DNA of 64,000 nt, taken from contig NW_004624843.1 in the NCBI RefSeq assembly GCF_000247695.1, positions 5,362,604 to 5,426,603 on the forward strand. The letters are read 5' to 3'. The DNA comes from Heterocephalus glaber (Eukaryota; Chordata; Mammalia; Rodentia; Bathyergidae). The notes beneath the pieces were generated by a model. That model was given only the letters and a program-made list of their open reading frames with translations. It did no database searches and had not been told where the DNA came from. The position numbers and the translations under genes were made by a program. Positions 51,706 through 62,105 of this stretch are shown one piece after another; the first letter of the stretch is position 1; every line of letters begins with the position of its first letter.

Positions 51706-52478
51706 GCTTCTGTTTCCTTTTGAGCTTTATAATAGAGATTTAACACCCCCCATACTGAATACTATATAGATTGCATTTTCTTTCTGCATCTTTTTGATTT
51801 TCCTTTTCAGAGGGTGCAGTGGTTTTTCTATTTTGGGAAATTCTTTATGAAGTAGGTGGTTTGAATGGTCCTTAGTTTTGTACAGGTTATTTTGAGGTCG
51901 GATAGGCTGGCTTGTGGGGGGAGGGAAAGGCATGTACAGAACCAAAGACAATTTAAATACAGTAGATGGTAGAAAAGTCTCATTTGGCTTTGAGTTGGGA
52001 GGCATGGGTTCTCAAATTGATGGGAACCTGAAATGCCAAGAGTTTTCACCATGCATAGTATGAGTGTGTAGGCTGTGACTGCATGGTACTTCAGGGAAAT
52101 TGATCTTGAGGTTGAATCAGGAAAGCAAATTAGAAATTGTGTTCTGATAATTGAGACATGAGAGTTTGGACTACACAAAAGAAGAATGCAAAAAGACTCT
52201 TTAGGGGCTAATCAGATTTGAGGAAAAAAGATGATGTGAGGGATGGAGGAGAGGGAGTTTCAGGGGACTGGCCGACCAGTCTGGCTGACCAGTAAACTGT
52301 GAAAAGAGTGGTAGTACCTTCATCAGATGGTGATGAGATAGAAAAATAATCAAATTTGTCATGTAGGGGTGAGATTCTTGCCTCTTCAGCAGGCCATTCA
52401 GAAGTCGGTGGGAGATTTCTTCATTGCTTCCTATAACAAACTTCCCATTCCCTGCATGCCCTCTTGGCAGTTTTTTTT
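51706..52478. other. Single-copy GIGYF2 intron 2
   Basis: About 770 bases with no recognised repeat. Frames on the minus strand lack domain features. Confidence 0.5.
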
Positions 52479-52577
52479 TTTGGCGGGGGGCAGCTTTTTT
52501 TTTTTGTACTGGGGATTGAACGCTGGACCTTGCGCTTGCAAGGCAGGCGGTGGAACCACTGAGCTAAATCCCTGGCC
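52479..52577 (-). mobile_element. ID-type SINE
   Basis: Long T-rich tail with a GGCGGGGGG interruption, then GTACTGGGGATTGAACGC and AAATCCCTGGCC. CTCTTGGCAG (52461-52470) and CTCTTGCCAG (52578-52587) mark the target. Confidence 0.88.
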
Positions 52578-52587
52578 CTCTTGCCAG

Positions 52588-53117
52588 TCTTAATTTAGCA
52601 GGCAGGGTTCTACCACCTACAAGGTTGGTAGAGAGCAGCACCACTTTAGATCAGAAAAGTTCAAGACAGTGTCTGCAGAGAACTTATAGCTAAATAAACC
52701 ATAGGAAAATTTGTTGAAAACTATTTTTTGTTGAAAACTTTTGAGGAAAGTTAGAGAAAAAGTGAAATTTTGGGGCATTCTGACTAAATAGTAGGAAAAT
52801 AAAGATCATGTAGGAGAAAGAAGGAAATAGTTTCAAGAGAAGGTGGAAATAGTTTCAAGAGAAGGTAGAAATAGAAGAGCATGGAGGAGCAGATTCCAGA
52901 GTCTGGTTCACATCCTGAACTGTTTTATAAGTTCAGAGCTACTTTATAAAGATCATAAGGCTTTTGAGGATTTGAATTGAAAAGATTTCACCAGGTGAGA
53001 TTTAAAATGATAGTGAACCCTATTCTCATTTCAGTACTTTACTACATTCTATTTAGAATGTAGAAAAATTATTCAGAATAAGGCACAGTTTCTGGTGGAA
53101 CTAATTATAATTCTGGA
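52588..53117. other. GIGYF2 intron 2 with a short direct repeat
   Basis: AATAGTTTCAAGAGAAGGT is repeated in tandem at about 52826-52866. Otherwise unrecognised. Confidence 0.5.
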
Positions 53118-53160
53118 CCCTTTTTTTTTTTGGTACCAGGGATCGAACTTGGGTAGAGAC
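53118..53160 (-). mobile_element. ID-type SINE, 5'-truncated
   Basis: Only the tail and GGTACCAGGGATCGAACTTG remain, joined abruptly to GGTAGAGACC. Confidence 0.85.
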
Positions 53161-53299
53161 CTTTTAAAGGCTATCCCTCTCATACATAAAAATCTATCAA
53201 ACCCAAACTCATTTAAATTGATTGGGAAGGAACTATCTGGGGCAAGGTACTCAGAATTAAGAGAGTCCGGTACAGTAATTAGTGTTTAAGTTAGATTTC

Positions 53300-53605
53300 C
53301 TATTTCTTTTTTTGGCACAGTGCTAGGGATTGAACCTAGGGTCTTGTACATGCTGTGTGAATGCTGTAGCACGGAACTGTGTCTCAAGCCCACCTCCCTC
53401 CTGCCTTTTTAAAAAAATTTAAGATATGACCTTGCTCAGTGGCACTGCACCTGTCTTCACAAGTGCAAGGTCCTGAGTATGGTCCCTGGTTACCCCCCCC
53501 CCCCAAAAAAAGGATAAGGTCTTGCTAAATTGCCCAGGCTAGCCTCAAACTTTCCCTACCTTCCTGAGTAGCTAGGATTACCAGGTGTGTGTGACTATGC
53601 CCAGG
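53300..53605 (-). mobile_element. Reverse B1-dID interrupted by a forward ID
   Basis: ID-like part about 53305-53390 (GCTAGGGATTGAACCTAGGG). Forward ID about 53428-53490 with a C/A tail. B1 part about 53515-53605 (GCTAAATTGCCCAGGCTAGC). GATATGACCTT and GATAAGGTCTT flank the insert. Confidence 0.78.
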
Positions 53606-53744
53606 TTCAGGTTTCTTCACCAGCTGGAACTCTTAGATTTTCTGCTTTAATTTATAAAGGAGAAAGAACAGAACAATGTTGATCTTTTCATAATTGAATC
53701 ACTTGGGTTATTTCATAAATTTTTTTGTTTGTTTTTAAAAGACT

Positions 53745-54012
53745 AGGTCTCAGGCCTGTAATTCCAGCCCTCAGGAGTCTGAGACAGGAGGATCGCCGAG
53801 AGTTTGAGGCCATCCTGGGCTACACAGTGAGTTTAAGGCCATCTAGAACTACATAGTGAGATCCTCTCTCAAAAAAAGACAAAGTCTCACTATGTATTCT
53901 AGGCTGTCCTTGAACTCATTTTGTAGCTCAGGCTGACCTTGAACTCATGGCCATCCTGCTTCGGCCTCTTGAGTGCTGGGATCACAGGCTTGCACCACCA
54001 TGTCTGGCTATT
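53745..54012. mobile_element. Tail-to-tail B1 pair (inverted repeat)
   Basis: Forward B1 about 53748-53878 (GGCCTGTAATTCCAGCC, CACAGTGAGTTTAAGGCC). It is followed at once by a reverse B1 about 53879-54012 (CAAAGTCTCACTATG, CACCACCATGTCTGGC). Together they form a near-continuous inverted repeat. Confidence 0.88.
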
Positions 54013-54124
54013 TTTAGGTTCTTTGAAGTGTTTACACTAGAAAATAATTTTCTTAGGGAAATTGTGTTGTGAATGGTAGTTTGGTTTCCAGTTCAAGGCT
54101 TTAAAAAAACCTTGAGTGCTTTTT

Positions 54125-54262
54125 GTTTTCGGTGGTATTGGGGACTTCTTAAATTTTCTTGAGACAAGAGTCACAATAAATTGCCTAGGTTTGAACTTTT
54201 GATCCTCATGCTTTAGTCTCCAGAGTAGCTGAGATTACAGGCATGTGCCATTGTCCCTGGCT
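54125..54262 (-). mobile_element. B1-dID left part, decayed
   Basis: TGAGACAAGAGTCACAATAA, ATTGCCTAGGTTTGAAC and GAGTAGCTGAGATTACAGG. Confidence 0.72.
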
Positions 54263-54784
54263 AACTCTGAGCTTCTAATATTTGTGCATTGTGGTAGTTT
54301 TTGTAGTACCTAAGGGTTTATAGGTGGGATAATAAAGTGGACTGGCACAGGATTTCCTTGTTCATTATTCCCTAGCTACTGACTGCCTGAATTTGGGAGT
54401 TCTCTTGTAATTCAAGACTGCTGCTGCAGTTTGGCAGGTGTTGCACTGTGCCACTCTGAGGGCCCCTTTATATCATTTGTGTTAATAGCACCCCTGGAGT
54501 TTTATCCTTCCCCAAACCCTGTGTGTGATGGCCTGGTAAGTTAAAGAGGAAAAAAATTGTCTCTACGTTATTATAGTATTTTCACAAATACTAAGTAATT
54601 TGATTTTTAGTTAGAATCTTCTCACTTTATAAATTCAGTCTTGGTTCAAATCCTGACTTGCTGTATGAATTTGGAGCCATTTCCCCATAGTCAAATGTTT
54701 CGTAGGGGTTTGAGTTTAAAACATTTGTTTAGGTGAGATTAAAAGGGTGGTAAAGAAGGCTCTTTCAGGTTTTTTTTTTTTTTT
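54263..54784. other. Single-copy GIGYF2 intron 2
   Basis: No repeat or exon signature. Confidence 0.45.
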
Positions 54785-54922
54785 TTTGGAGACAGGGTAT
54801 TGCTATGAAGTTCAGGCTGATTTTGAACTCACTATGTAGCCCAGGCTGGCCTCGAACTTATGATCCTCCTGCCTCAACCTCCTGAGTGCTGGAACTACTG
54901 GCATGCGCCACCACGCCTGGCA
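54785..54922 (-). mobile_element. B1 SINE
   Basis: GGAGACAGGGTATTGC, duplicated TTCAGGCTGATTTTGAAC and CCAGGCTGGCCTCGAAC, and a CACCACGCCTGGC end. Confidence 0.9.
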
Positions 54923-55007
54923 ATATGTTTTGTATTACTAATAAAATCTTACTGTTATTAAGGTAGTATCTGTGGCTCTGTTTGATAGCCAAGTAGATCC
55001 ACATACT

Positions 55008-55096
55008 TTTTTTTTTGGTACTGGGGATCGAACTCAGGACCTTGCACTTGCAAGGCAGGCAGCAGAACCAGTGAGCTAAATCCCTGGCTTTGTTCC

Positions 55097-55136
<40 letters not shown>

Positions 55137-55221
55137 TTATTTATATATTTGTACCGGGATCAAACTCAGGACCTTGCGCTTGCGCAGCAGACGATGGAAC
55201 CACTGAGCTAAATCCCGGCCC
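55008..55221 (-). mobile_element. ID, (TATC)n and a second ID
   Basis: ID about 55014-55088 (GGTACTGGGGATCGAACTC). TATC tetranucleotide array 55098-55137. ID about 55148-55221 (TGTACCGGGATCAAACTC, AAATCCCGGCCC), whose T-rich tail seeded the array. Confidence 0.9.
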
Positions 55222-55324
55222 ACTAAAAGGGATTCTTTCAAACTTATTTAGCAAACTAGTAGGTTTTTATTATATACTATGTCATTTTTGTACACATTTA
55301 TTTGTTTGCTTATTTATTTATTGT

Positions 55325-55425
55325 TTTTTTGATACAAGGTATTGCTATGTAGTTCAGGCTGTCCTTGAACCTGCCCCAACCTCCTGAGTGCTGGGGTTAA
55401 AAGTATGTGGCACCACACCTGGCTT
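55325..55425 (-). mobile_element. B1 SINE, internally shortened
   Basis: AGTTCAGGCTGTCCTTGAACC joined to CCTCCTGAGTGCTGGGG, then CACCACACCTGGC. Confidence 0.82.
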
Positions 55426-55636
55426 TGTACAGAAATATTTCAGAAGGAACATAGAAGTGAAATTAAGAGCCTTAAGGTTTCTAAGGGTTCAGAGTCTGAC
55501 TCCTGTAAATCACTTTTTAAATTGTCATCATTTTAGAAATCTCCTTCCTCCTCCTTTCCCCATCTATATATTAGTTTATCATTCGAAGCATTATGTATCA
55601 GTTCTTAAGGAATACTGCACTATTTTCTTTTTTCTT

Positions 55637-55730
55637 TTGTTTTTTTTTTTTGGTACCGGGTATCAAACTCGGGTCCTTGCACTTGGTTGCACACCAGGTG
55701 GTGAAACTACTGAGCTAAATCCCCAGCCCC
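55637..55730 (-). mobile_element. ID-type SINE
   Basis: GGTACCGGGTATCAAACTCG, an extra GGTTGCACA in the centre, and AAATCCCCAGCCCC. Confidence 0.9.
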
Positions 55731-55834
55731 ATGCACTGTTTTCTTATCAACTTAAAATTCTGTCATTTGTTGCTTGTGAACATCTTAAAGCAATTGAAGC
55801 AGTTTAGGTTTTAACTCTTTTATTCTTTCTGAAG

Positions 55835-56040
55835 AGACAGTGCCTTTTGCTCAGGCTGGCCTCCATCTCTAGGGCTCAAATGATTCTCTTGCTTCAACCT
55901 CTTGAGTAGTTGGGACTGTAGGTGTAAACAGTTGTTGTTACTGATTGATTGAGATAGTGTCAAGCTATGTAGCTAGGGTGGTGGCCTCAGCCTCCTGAAT
56001 GGTGAGGTTATAGGCCTGTGCCACCATGCCAGGCAAGCCT
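55835..56040 (-). mobile_element. Two decayed reverse B1-type SINEs
   Basis: First about 55835-55928 (GCTCAGGCTGGCCTCC, TTGAGTAGTTGGGACTG). Second about 55945-56035 (GATAGTGTCAAGCTATG, CACCATGCCAGGC). Confidence 0.7.
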
Positions 56041-56770
56041 GGCAGTTTGTTAGCCCTTTAAATACTCCAGGGCTGCTGTGTGTGACTACATGAGTTGTGC
56101 AGGGTCTTGTATGAGCAACAGACCATAACTTCATTAGCTTGTGTTTTTCTTCCTTCTTATTTCTTGTAAAACCCTTGAAATTATTCCTCCAGTGATGAAT
56201 GGTTACTTGTATTATATCCCACTGAAGTTTTGCTTCCTTTGTATTATATAATGAGTTTTATTTCAGTGCAGAATCATATTGTAATCATTTTGAAGATATT
56301 TTAAGCAGCAGTCTGCTTCTGTGCAGTGAATAGTTACCACCCAGCCAGTGACAGTTGTAACATGGCGTCTATTTAAGGTGCATTCTGATTTCAGAGAAGT
56401 TAAAATATAAAAGCATTGTCTTATTTTTTTTTTTTTTTAAGCAATCAGTTGCTTTAAGTTGAGGAGGATGCTAAGTTTATCTCAGCTTGAGTCTGAGGTA
56501 CACCCCTTTCTGGCCAGGGACTAGGGAGCACCAGGGACTATAGGAGCACGGGAGTCTCATGGAGTCCAGTGACATAAGACCAGAAATGCCTTCCAGTTTA
56601 TTATGGGGGTTAACACTTTCGTTTTGTTGTTTCTAAGTTGTAGACTAATTCCTATTATTTTTTTCAATCATTTAAACAGATAGCAATTAGGGTAATGTGA
56701 TGTGTCTTAAAGCTATTTTATAATACTTATAATTTTTACAGTAGTTTCCTTTTTTTAAGTTCTAATTTAT
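56041..56770. other. Single-copy GIGYF2 intron 2
   Basis: No repeat or coding signature. An alternative leader exon cannot be excluded by eye. Confidence 0.45.
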
Positions 56771-57195
56771 TTTTTTCGAATTGGGTCCTGATTGTCCAGG
56801 CTGGTCCTGAACTTTTAGTCCTCCTGTCTCAGCCTCCCAAGAAGCTGCGATTATTGGCATGCACCTGGCTTATAGTTGTTTTTGAAATGTCATTTATAAA
56901 ATTCATTTAGCTTATAATTTTAATTTGATGGCCCATGATAATTTTTATGTTTTATCTGTGGTACTAGGGGTTGAACTCAAGGCCTTCTCACTAAGCTACA
57001 TCTTTAGGCTTATTTTGTGACAAGGTCTAGCTAAGTTACTCAGGAGGGACTGGAACTTGGTGATCTTTCTGCCTCAGTTTCTCAAGTGGTGAAAGTTTAC
57101 TTTTTGAGACAGGGTCTTGCTATGTAGCCCAGGCTGGCCTCAAACTCCTGCCTTAGCCTCCCGAGTGCTGGCATGTACCACCATGCCTGCTTTCC
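56771..57195 (-). mobile_element. Cluster of reverse B1-dID and B1 remnants
   Basis: B1 remnant about 56775-56875 (GTCCAGGCTGGTCCTGAAC). B1-dID remnant about 56960-57090 (TACTAGGGGTTGAACTC, AGCTAAGTTACTCAGG). B1 about 57100-57192 (TTTTTGAGACAGGGTCTTG). Confidence 0.75.
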
Positions 57196-57703
57196 AAATA
57201 ATTTTTTGAACCTTGCTGAAGTGTAGTGCTAAGCGGAAAGTAGGAAGAGGTGTGGCCGAAGCTGTGAGGTAGGTGAAGGAGAGTTTTTATTTTAAGAATC
57301 TTTGTTGTCCCTCATGGTGATTAGGAAGCCATTACAAAAGAGTAATAGAAAAGAGAATGTAAATGTATTGTGCTTTATTTACTTCCCACTGTTCTAGATG
57401 CTAAAGAGAAAATACTTAATTTGGTCACAGTACCCTGTATAGTCAGTCCCCTTCTACCTGTCTCACTAGTTTTATACTATGCTTTGCTCCCTTTGCTTAA
57501 ACATAAGGAGGAAATAAATTGGAAGAGGGTGGATTTATTCATTTTGTTTTGCCTGCTACATTATTTTAAATTGGAAGTAAAAATCATACTTTTTACTCTA
57601 GGTGACAGAAACATAAGCAAAGCACACACTGTAGCTATGCTTTCTGGCCTGAAATTCTCTACTTAATCTTGACTAATTGTATGGAGATATTTTTCTCTAA
57701 CAG
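57196..57703. other. Single-copy sequence before the coding exon
   Basis: No repeat recognised. The 98-codon frame at 57370-57666 has a hydrophobic start but no family resemblance, and it stops before the exon acceptor. Confidence 0.5.
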
Positions 57704-57789
57704 GTTTCTCCCCATACAAAAAAAAATCTTTGTGAAATACGGAGAAAAATGGCAGCGGAAACACAGACACTGAACTTTGGGCCTGAATG
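57704..57789 (+). CDS. GIGYF2: GIGYF2 first coding exon (45 bases of 5' UTR, then ATG)
   Basis: The exon lies between the acceptor TTTCTCTAACAG (ending 57703) and a donor at 57790 (GAATG|GTGAGT). The ATG at 57749 follows GGAGAAAA, giving a purine at -3 and G at +4. The translation is MAAETQTLNFGPEW, with the tryptophan codon split by the intron. This is the conserved GIGYF2 N-terminus. GIGYF2 binds 4EHP (EIF4E2) and represses translation. Its GYF domain, which binds proline-rich partners, is encoded far downstream of this window. Only 13 codons plus two bases are present here. No later coding exon was found before 64000. Confidence 0.93.
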
Positions 57790-58909
57790 GTGAGTTTTCA
57801 AAGTCTCATCCTGTTTGATGTCAGATAACTAATGTAGTAGGAAGATCTTTGTACAGGTGCTGGGTGATCTATAAATGCATGGTTTTGAGGCTTCATCTAC
57901 CTAGTTGAAGCCAGTGTGGCTAGCCCAGTAATAAATTCTGTTTGGTAAATAACTGCATTCTATACTTCCTTGTAATTTTTTTCTTGGTCTAATTGTGTAG
58001 TGATAATAGAATTTAAAATCTCACATAGTCTCATCATCTTAGAAAATTGTTTTGTTTGAGCTCTTGTTTAGGTACATATACAATTTGGTATAAATATTAT
58101 TGTAACATTTTAATGCCTATGTTTTCTCCTACAATGTTGTTTTGTGATGACTATTCATAGACTCATTTGAAAAATAGTTCTTATGGAAGTATTACTTAAA
58201 TTTTATTTTATCGATGGGCTAGGTAGGTGGTCCAGAGTTATACTGGCTATTAGCAATAAGTAGCCCATCTTAGGGTTGAGTTAGCATTTGCCATAATAAC
58301 AATTAATTGACCTTTGAGTCTCTTACAGATGTGTTTGGACCCCGAATATGGAATTCTCATGGAATTTTGAGATCCATCACATTGTAGTGTGACTTTTCCC
58401 CCCTCTTCTTCCTTTTCCCCAAAAGTTGGTGATTGAAGATCCTCTCTTCAGTGGCGTGAATAATGATAGTTACTTTTTCAATTCATTCCTCGAACAACCT
58501 CTTTGGTAATGTCAGAGGTAGAACCTAAAATAGATAAACTGAATTAGTGTCTTAAACATTCTTGATTATTCACTTGGTGGTAGTTTAATAAGACTTCCTG
58601 TAATAGATCCCTGTTTGAGGACTCTTATTAGCTTACCCTATTATATACATACCTTTTTATATATAATTCCGTTCTTAACCTTTATTGCTAACGTTTGGAG
58701 ACTGAGGAGAAATCACTTGCAGATCTGAGAACTGATGCTACTCCTATATAAGAGTTTGTTTTGAAAATGTTAACCTCAATAATGCAACACCTGTCTTAAA
58801 AATAACTACCAACTCAATATATGTTTCTAGAAAAATTAGAAGTTATGACTAAGTCAGAAGATGCAGTTACCACTATTTTACCAACCACTGTAACTGTCTT
58901 GCTGTATCT
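57790..58909. other. GIGYF2 intron 3, nothing recognised
   Basis: AT-rich and almost free of SINEs. Confidence 0.5.
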
Positions 58910-59200
58910 TTCCAAGTGGTTTTATATATCTGTGTATATGTACATGTATTTTAACAAAAATGGGATCATACTGTACATTCAATTTTGTAACCTTTTTAAA
59001 ACTAAATCAGAAATAACTTTTTATCAATAAATATTTCCTGTCCTACTAATAGTTCATTGTATGGATGTACCATCATTTGTTTAGTCCTCTAGATGTAGCA
59101 ATTTCATTATTGAGTTTTTCATTATAAAAATATTTTTAGTGAAATTTTCATAGCTAAATCTTTATTCCTACCTATTAACTTCCTTTACCAAGTGATTTTA
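58910..59200 (-). mobile_element. L1M LINE 3' fragment, reversed
   Basis: ATGGGATCATACTGTACATTC, TTCATTGTATGGATGTACC and ATCATTTGTTTAGTCC are the reversed L1M 3' landmarks. Confidence 0.6.
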
Positions 59201-59474
59201 AATTTATATAGTTCACTTTGTAAACCATTTTATGTGTAGCTTTTTTATCATTTTTTAGAATTTGAAATTGCATCTTTTTTGTTTATGCTGTCATGTCTTT
59301 TTCTTTGTGAAAACCTGACTAAAACTGCTTGTAATGTAATGAAGTTTTTTTCTTTTTTTTTATTACGCATCCTGATTTTAATAGGTAACAAAAAATAACA
59401 CCAGAAATTTAGCTGAAGCAAAAGAAGAAAAAAACTATTATTCTAGAGTTTACATTTAGCTTAATGCCTTACAT
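59201..59474. other. GIGYF2 intron 3, nothing recognised
   Basis: AT-rich sequence. Confidence 0.4.
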
Positions 59475-59870
59475 CATGGGTTTACAAATTTGTGGCTTGT
59501 GGGATTGCAAATAAAGTTTTAGTGGAAAATGGCCACACCCATTTGTTTCCATAGTATTTGACTTTTTTTCTTTTGGTGGTGGTGCTGGGTACTGAACTCA
59601 GGGCTTTCACACTGAAGGTATGTCCCTAGTCCTTTTACATTATTTAAACTTTGAGACAGGGTCTTACCAATTTCCTCAGGCTAGCCTTGAACTTGCAATC
59701 CTCCAGCCTCTGCCTGCTGTGCACCACCATACCAGCACTATCTGATTGCTTTTATGCTACTCTGGCAGGGTTCATTAGTTACATCAGAGGCTGGCTGGTT
59801 TGCAGAGCTTAAATATTTCCTCCATGGCCCTTTACAGAAAATGTTTGCTGGCCCCTGCCCTACACCATTC
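59475..59870 (-). mobile_element. Ancient DNA transposon remnant with nested B1-dID
   Basis: GGGTTTACAAATTTGTGGC, AATAAAGTTTTAGTGG and GTTTGCTGGCCCCTGCCC belong to a mammal-wide hAT-like element. A reverse B1-dID (about 59565-59740, GGTACTGAACTCAGGGC, GAGACAGGGTCTTACC) splits it. Confidence 0.6.
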
Positions 59871-60837
59871 ATTTTAATTATCTTAGTCTGTCGATAGCAT
59901 CTTGCACATCATCCTTTTCATTGGTACTCTGATTCTTTGTTTGATGGTATTTTGTTAGATTGGCCTAGTATTTTAAGCAGAATTTGAATTGAGGTAGCGT
60001 TAGCCGAGAGGGTAGTCACAGTTCTATCCTTAAACAGTAGCTGCACCTAATTGTTACCTCCATTACTCTGGAAACATTAGAGCTTAGATGGATTCCTGAG
60101 TCACCTGAAATGCTGGTAAATGGAGCAATAAAGGTCTAAGTGAGCAGGCACTGCCTTACTTGTACCATTTATCAAAATTCCTTTTGGCAAAGGAAGTATA
60201 TGAGGCCCTAAACCCAAGTAACCCTAAGCTTGAAAGCTGCAGTATGAATAGAGACTGCTGTCCTATTTTTCTGCGTGTAGCATGATTGTTATGAAACTTC
60301 AGATGAGTTATGTCCAGAGCACTTGAGAGTCAAGGATTTTGAGATTGATTACACTGAATCAGTGTCTAATTTTGAACCATATAGAAACATTTAATGATGT
60401 TTTCTTTGTGAAGATCATCATTTTTGTAAAAATAATATAAAATGTAATGTTTGATAAATGCATAAAATGAAGAGATTTATTGGAATTTGGGGGCAGTTGT
60501 GAAGATGGGAAAGCATTGAAAATTGTGGGGCTTGTACTTTTAAAAGTCCACAAAATCATTAGGTCGTAGGTTGTATTTAGAGTAGAGAAATGTATTACTA
60601 AATCACAAAACAGTTATAAAAGGTGTAATAAATTTAATGAAGAAAATGATTTGTAGGTGTAAAATGAGTCACTTTTTATAGCCTTCCCTTAAGTGCTGCC
60701 TTAGACTTTTCCTGACTGTCCGTACTGCTTGCCCCCTCTCCCACTTCCTGCTCATCTCCCTAACTCTTTCATGGTCAAAATAAAAATGTAACATGCCAAA
60801 CATTTTACATACATACAATTTATATTCAGTCCTCTAA
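59871..60837. other. Single-copy GIGYF2 intron 3
   Basis: No repeat, exon or other element recognised. Confidence 0.5.
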
Positions 60838-60962
60838 CCCCCACTAGACTGTGAGCTCCACTGAGGGCAAGAATTTGGTCTGGATTTTTGTATAGCTGTT
60901 CATTGTTGTATCTCACATGCCTAGCACATAGGCTCTCAATAAATGTTAAATGAATGAGTAAA
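60838..60962 (+). mobile_element. L2 LINE 3' end
   Basis: CTAGACTGTGAGCTCC, TGAGGGCAAGAATTTGG, GCCTAGCACATAGG and CTCAATAAATGTTAAATGAA follow the L2 3' consensus. Confidence 0.78.
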
Positions 60963-61008
60963 TTGTTGGAAAGTAACATTGTTTTCCATGTTTTACTACT
61001 GTAAATGA

Positions 61009-61010
<2 letters not shown>

Positions 61011-61040
<30 letters not shown>
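61011..61040. repeat. (TG)15 microsatellite
   Basis: Thirty bases of uninterrupted TG, ending in TATATA. Confidence 0.97.
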
Positions 61041-61046
<6 letters not shown>

Positions 61047-61384
61047 CTTGAATGGTTTTGTGTTGCTGATCATTTCAATTAATTCCTTGGAACTGGAATT
61101 ATTAAAACCTTTGTTTTAATGGTTTTTGGATGATACATGGGCAGATTGACCACCAGAGGATTATAAAAATTTGTTATCACCTGTATGTTTTATCTTACCT
61201 TTGACAAAACACAAGTACATTCTTGATGAAAAGTTTTTTGGTGCTAAATTCTTTTCATTTATATTTTTTGGAATTTTTGGTTGCATTAACAAAACAAACA
61301 TTCTAGAAAATCTGGAGGAAACAATAGAACAGAAGGAAAAAGAAGAGCTCTAAATTACCCTTAATACTACCACCTAAAGAGCCT
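61041..61384. other. GIGYF2 intron 3, nothing recognised
   Basis: AT-rich. The 60-codon frame at 61171-61353 has no domain. Confidence 0.45.
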
Positions 61385-61465
61385 TTGGGGTGGGATGTAG
61401 CTCAGTGGCGCCACGCCTGCCTGGCAAGTGCAAGATCCTAAGTTTGATCCCTGGTACTGGGGAAA
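61385..61465 (+). mobile_element. ID-type SINE, CTGGCAAG subtype
   Basis: GGGGTGGGATGTAGCTCAGTG, GCCTGGCAAGTGCAAG and GATCCCTGGTACTGG. Confidence 0.9.
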
Positions 61466-61703
61466 AAACCCCAAAACAAACCTTAGGTAACATTGGTTTG
61501 TATCCTGTTCTTTTTCTCTTTGCAAATATGTAGTAGAAGACATTTTAAAAACAAATTTTAGTTGTTTATTTGGGGACTTAATTTTTTGATGCTGAAAAAT
61601 TTGCTAGATGAGGATTTTTTAATAGGGAGGATAATTGGAGACAGAAGAAACAAAGGAAGCTTCTTTCAAGTTTCTTGTTTCCATGGTTTTAAGGAGGACT
61701 TCT
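61466..61703. other. GIGYF2 intron 3, nothing recognised
   Basis: AT-rich sequence. Confidence 0.4.
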
Positions 61704-61885
61704 GGCCAGGTGTGAGGGTGCATGCCCTGCAATCCCTGCAGTCTGGAGGCCAAGGCAGGAGGATTACAAATTTGTGCTCAGTTTAGGCAATTTAGTGATT
61801 TGGTAAGTCCTGTCTCAGAAAAGGGCTGGAGTGTAACTCAGTGTGAAGGCCTTAGATTCAATTCCCAGTTACCTGCCCCTCCAGT
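61704..61885 (+). mobile_element. B1-dID composite SINE
   Basis: GGCCAGGTGTGAGGGTGC, GGCAATTTAGTGATTTGG, then GGGCTGGAGTGTAACTCAG and GATTCAATTCCCAG. Confidence 0.88.
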
Positions 61886-62044
61886 CTTCTAAGGTCTTTC
61901 CATACAAAAAAGAGAGGTATTTCTCTTTCCCCAGGGCACTTTGTTTATATTTCTGTTAAAATAGTTACCATTTTGTGGTTTATCTCTTTTGCTCTGTTTG
62001 CCTTAGGAATGCACTGATTCATTAAGAAAAATACACTATTTCTT

Positions 62045-62105
62045 TTTTTTTTTTTTGGTGCTGGGGATTGAACCCGTGAAACCACTGAGCTAAATCCCCG
62101 GCCCG
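62045..62105 (-). mobile_element. Internally deleted ID-type SINE
   Basis: GGTGCTGGGGATTGAACCC runs straight into GTGAAACCACTGAGC, so about 25 central bases are missing. Both ends are intact (CCCCGGCCCG). The perfect 14-base duplication ATACACTATTTCTT is at 62031-62044 and 62106-62119. Confidence 0.94.
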
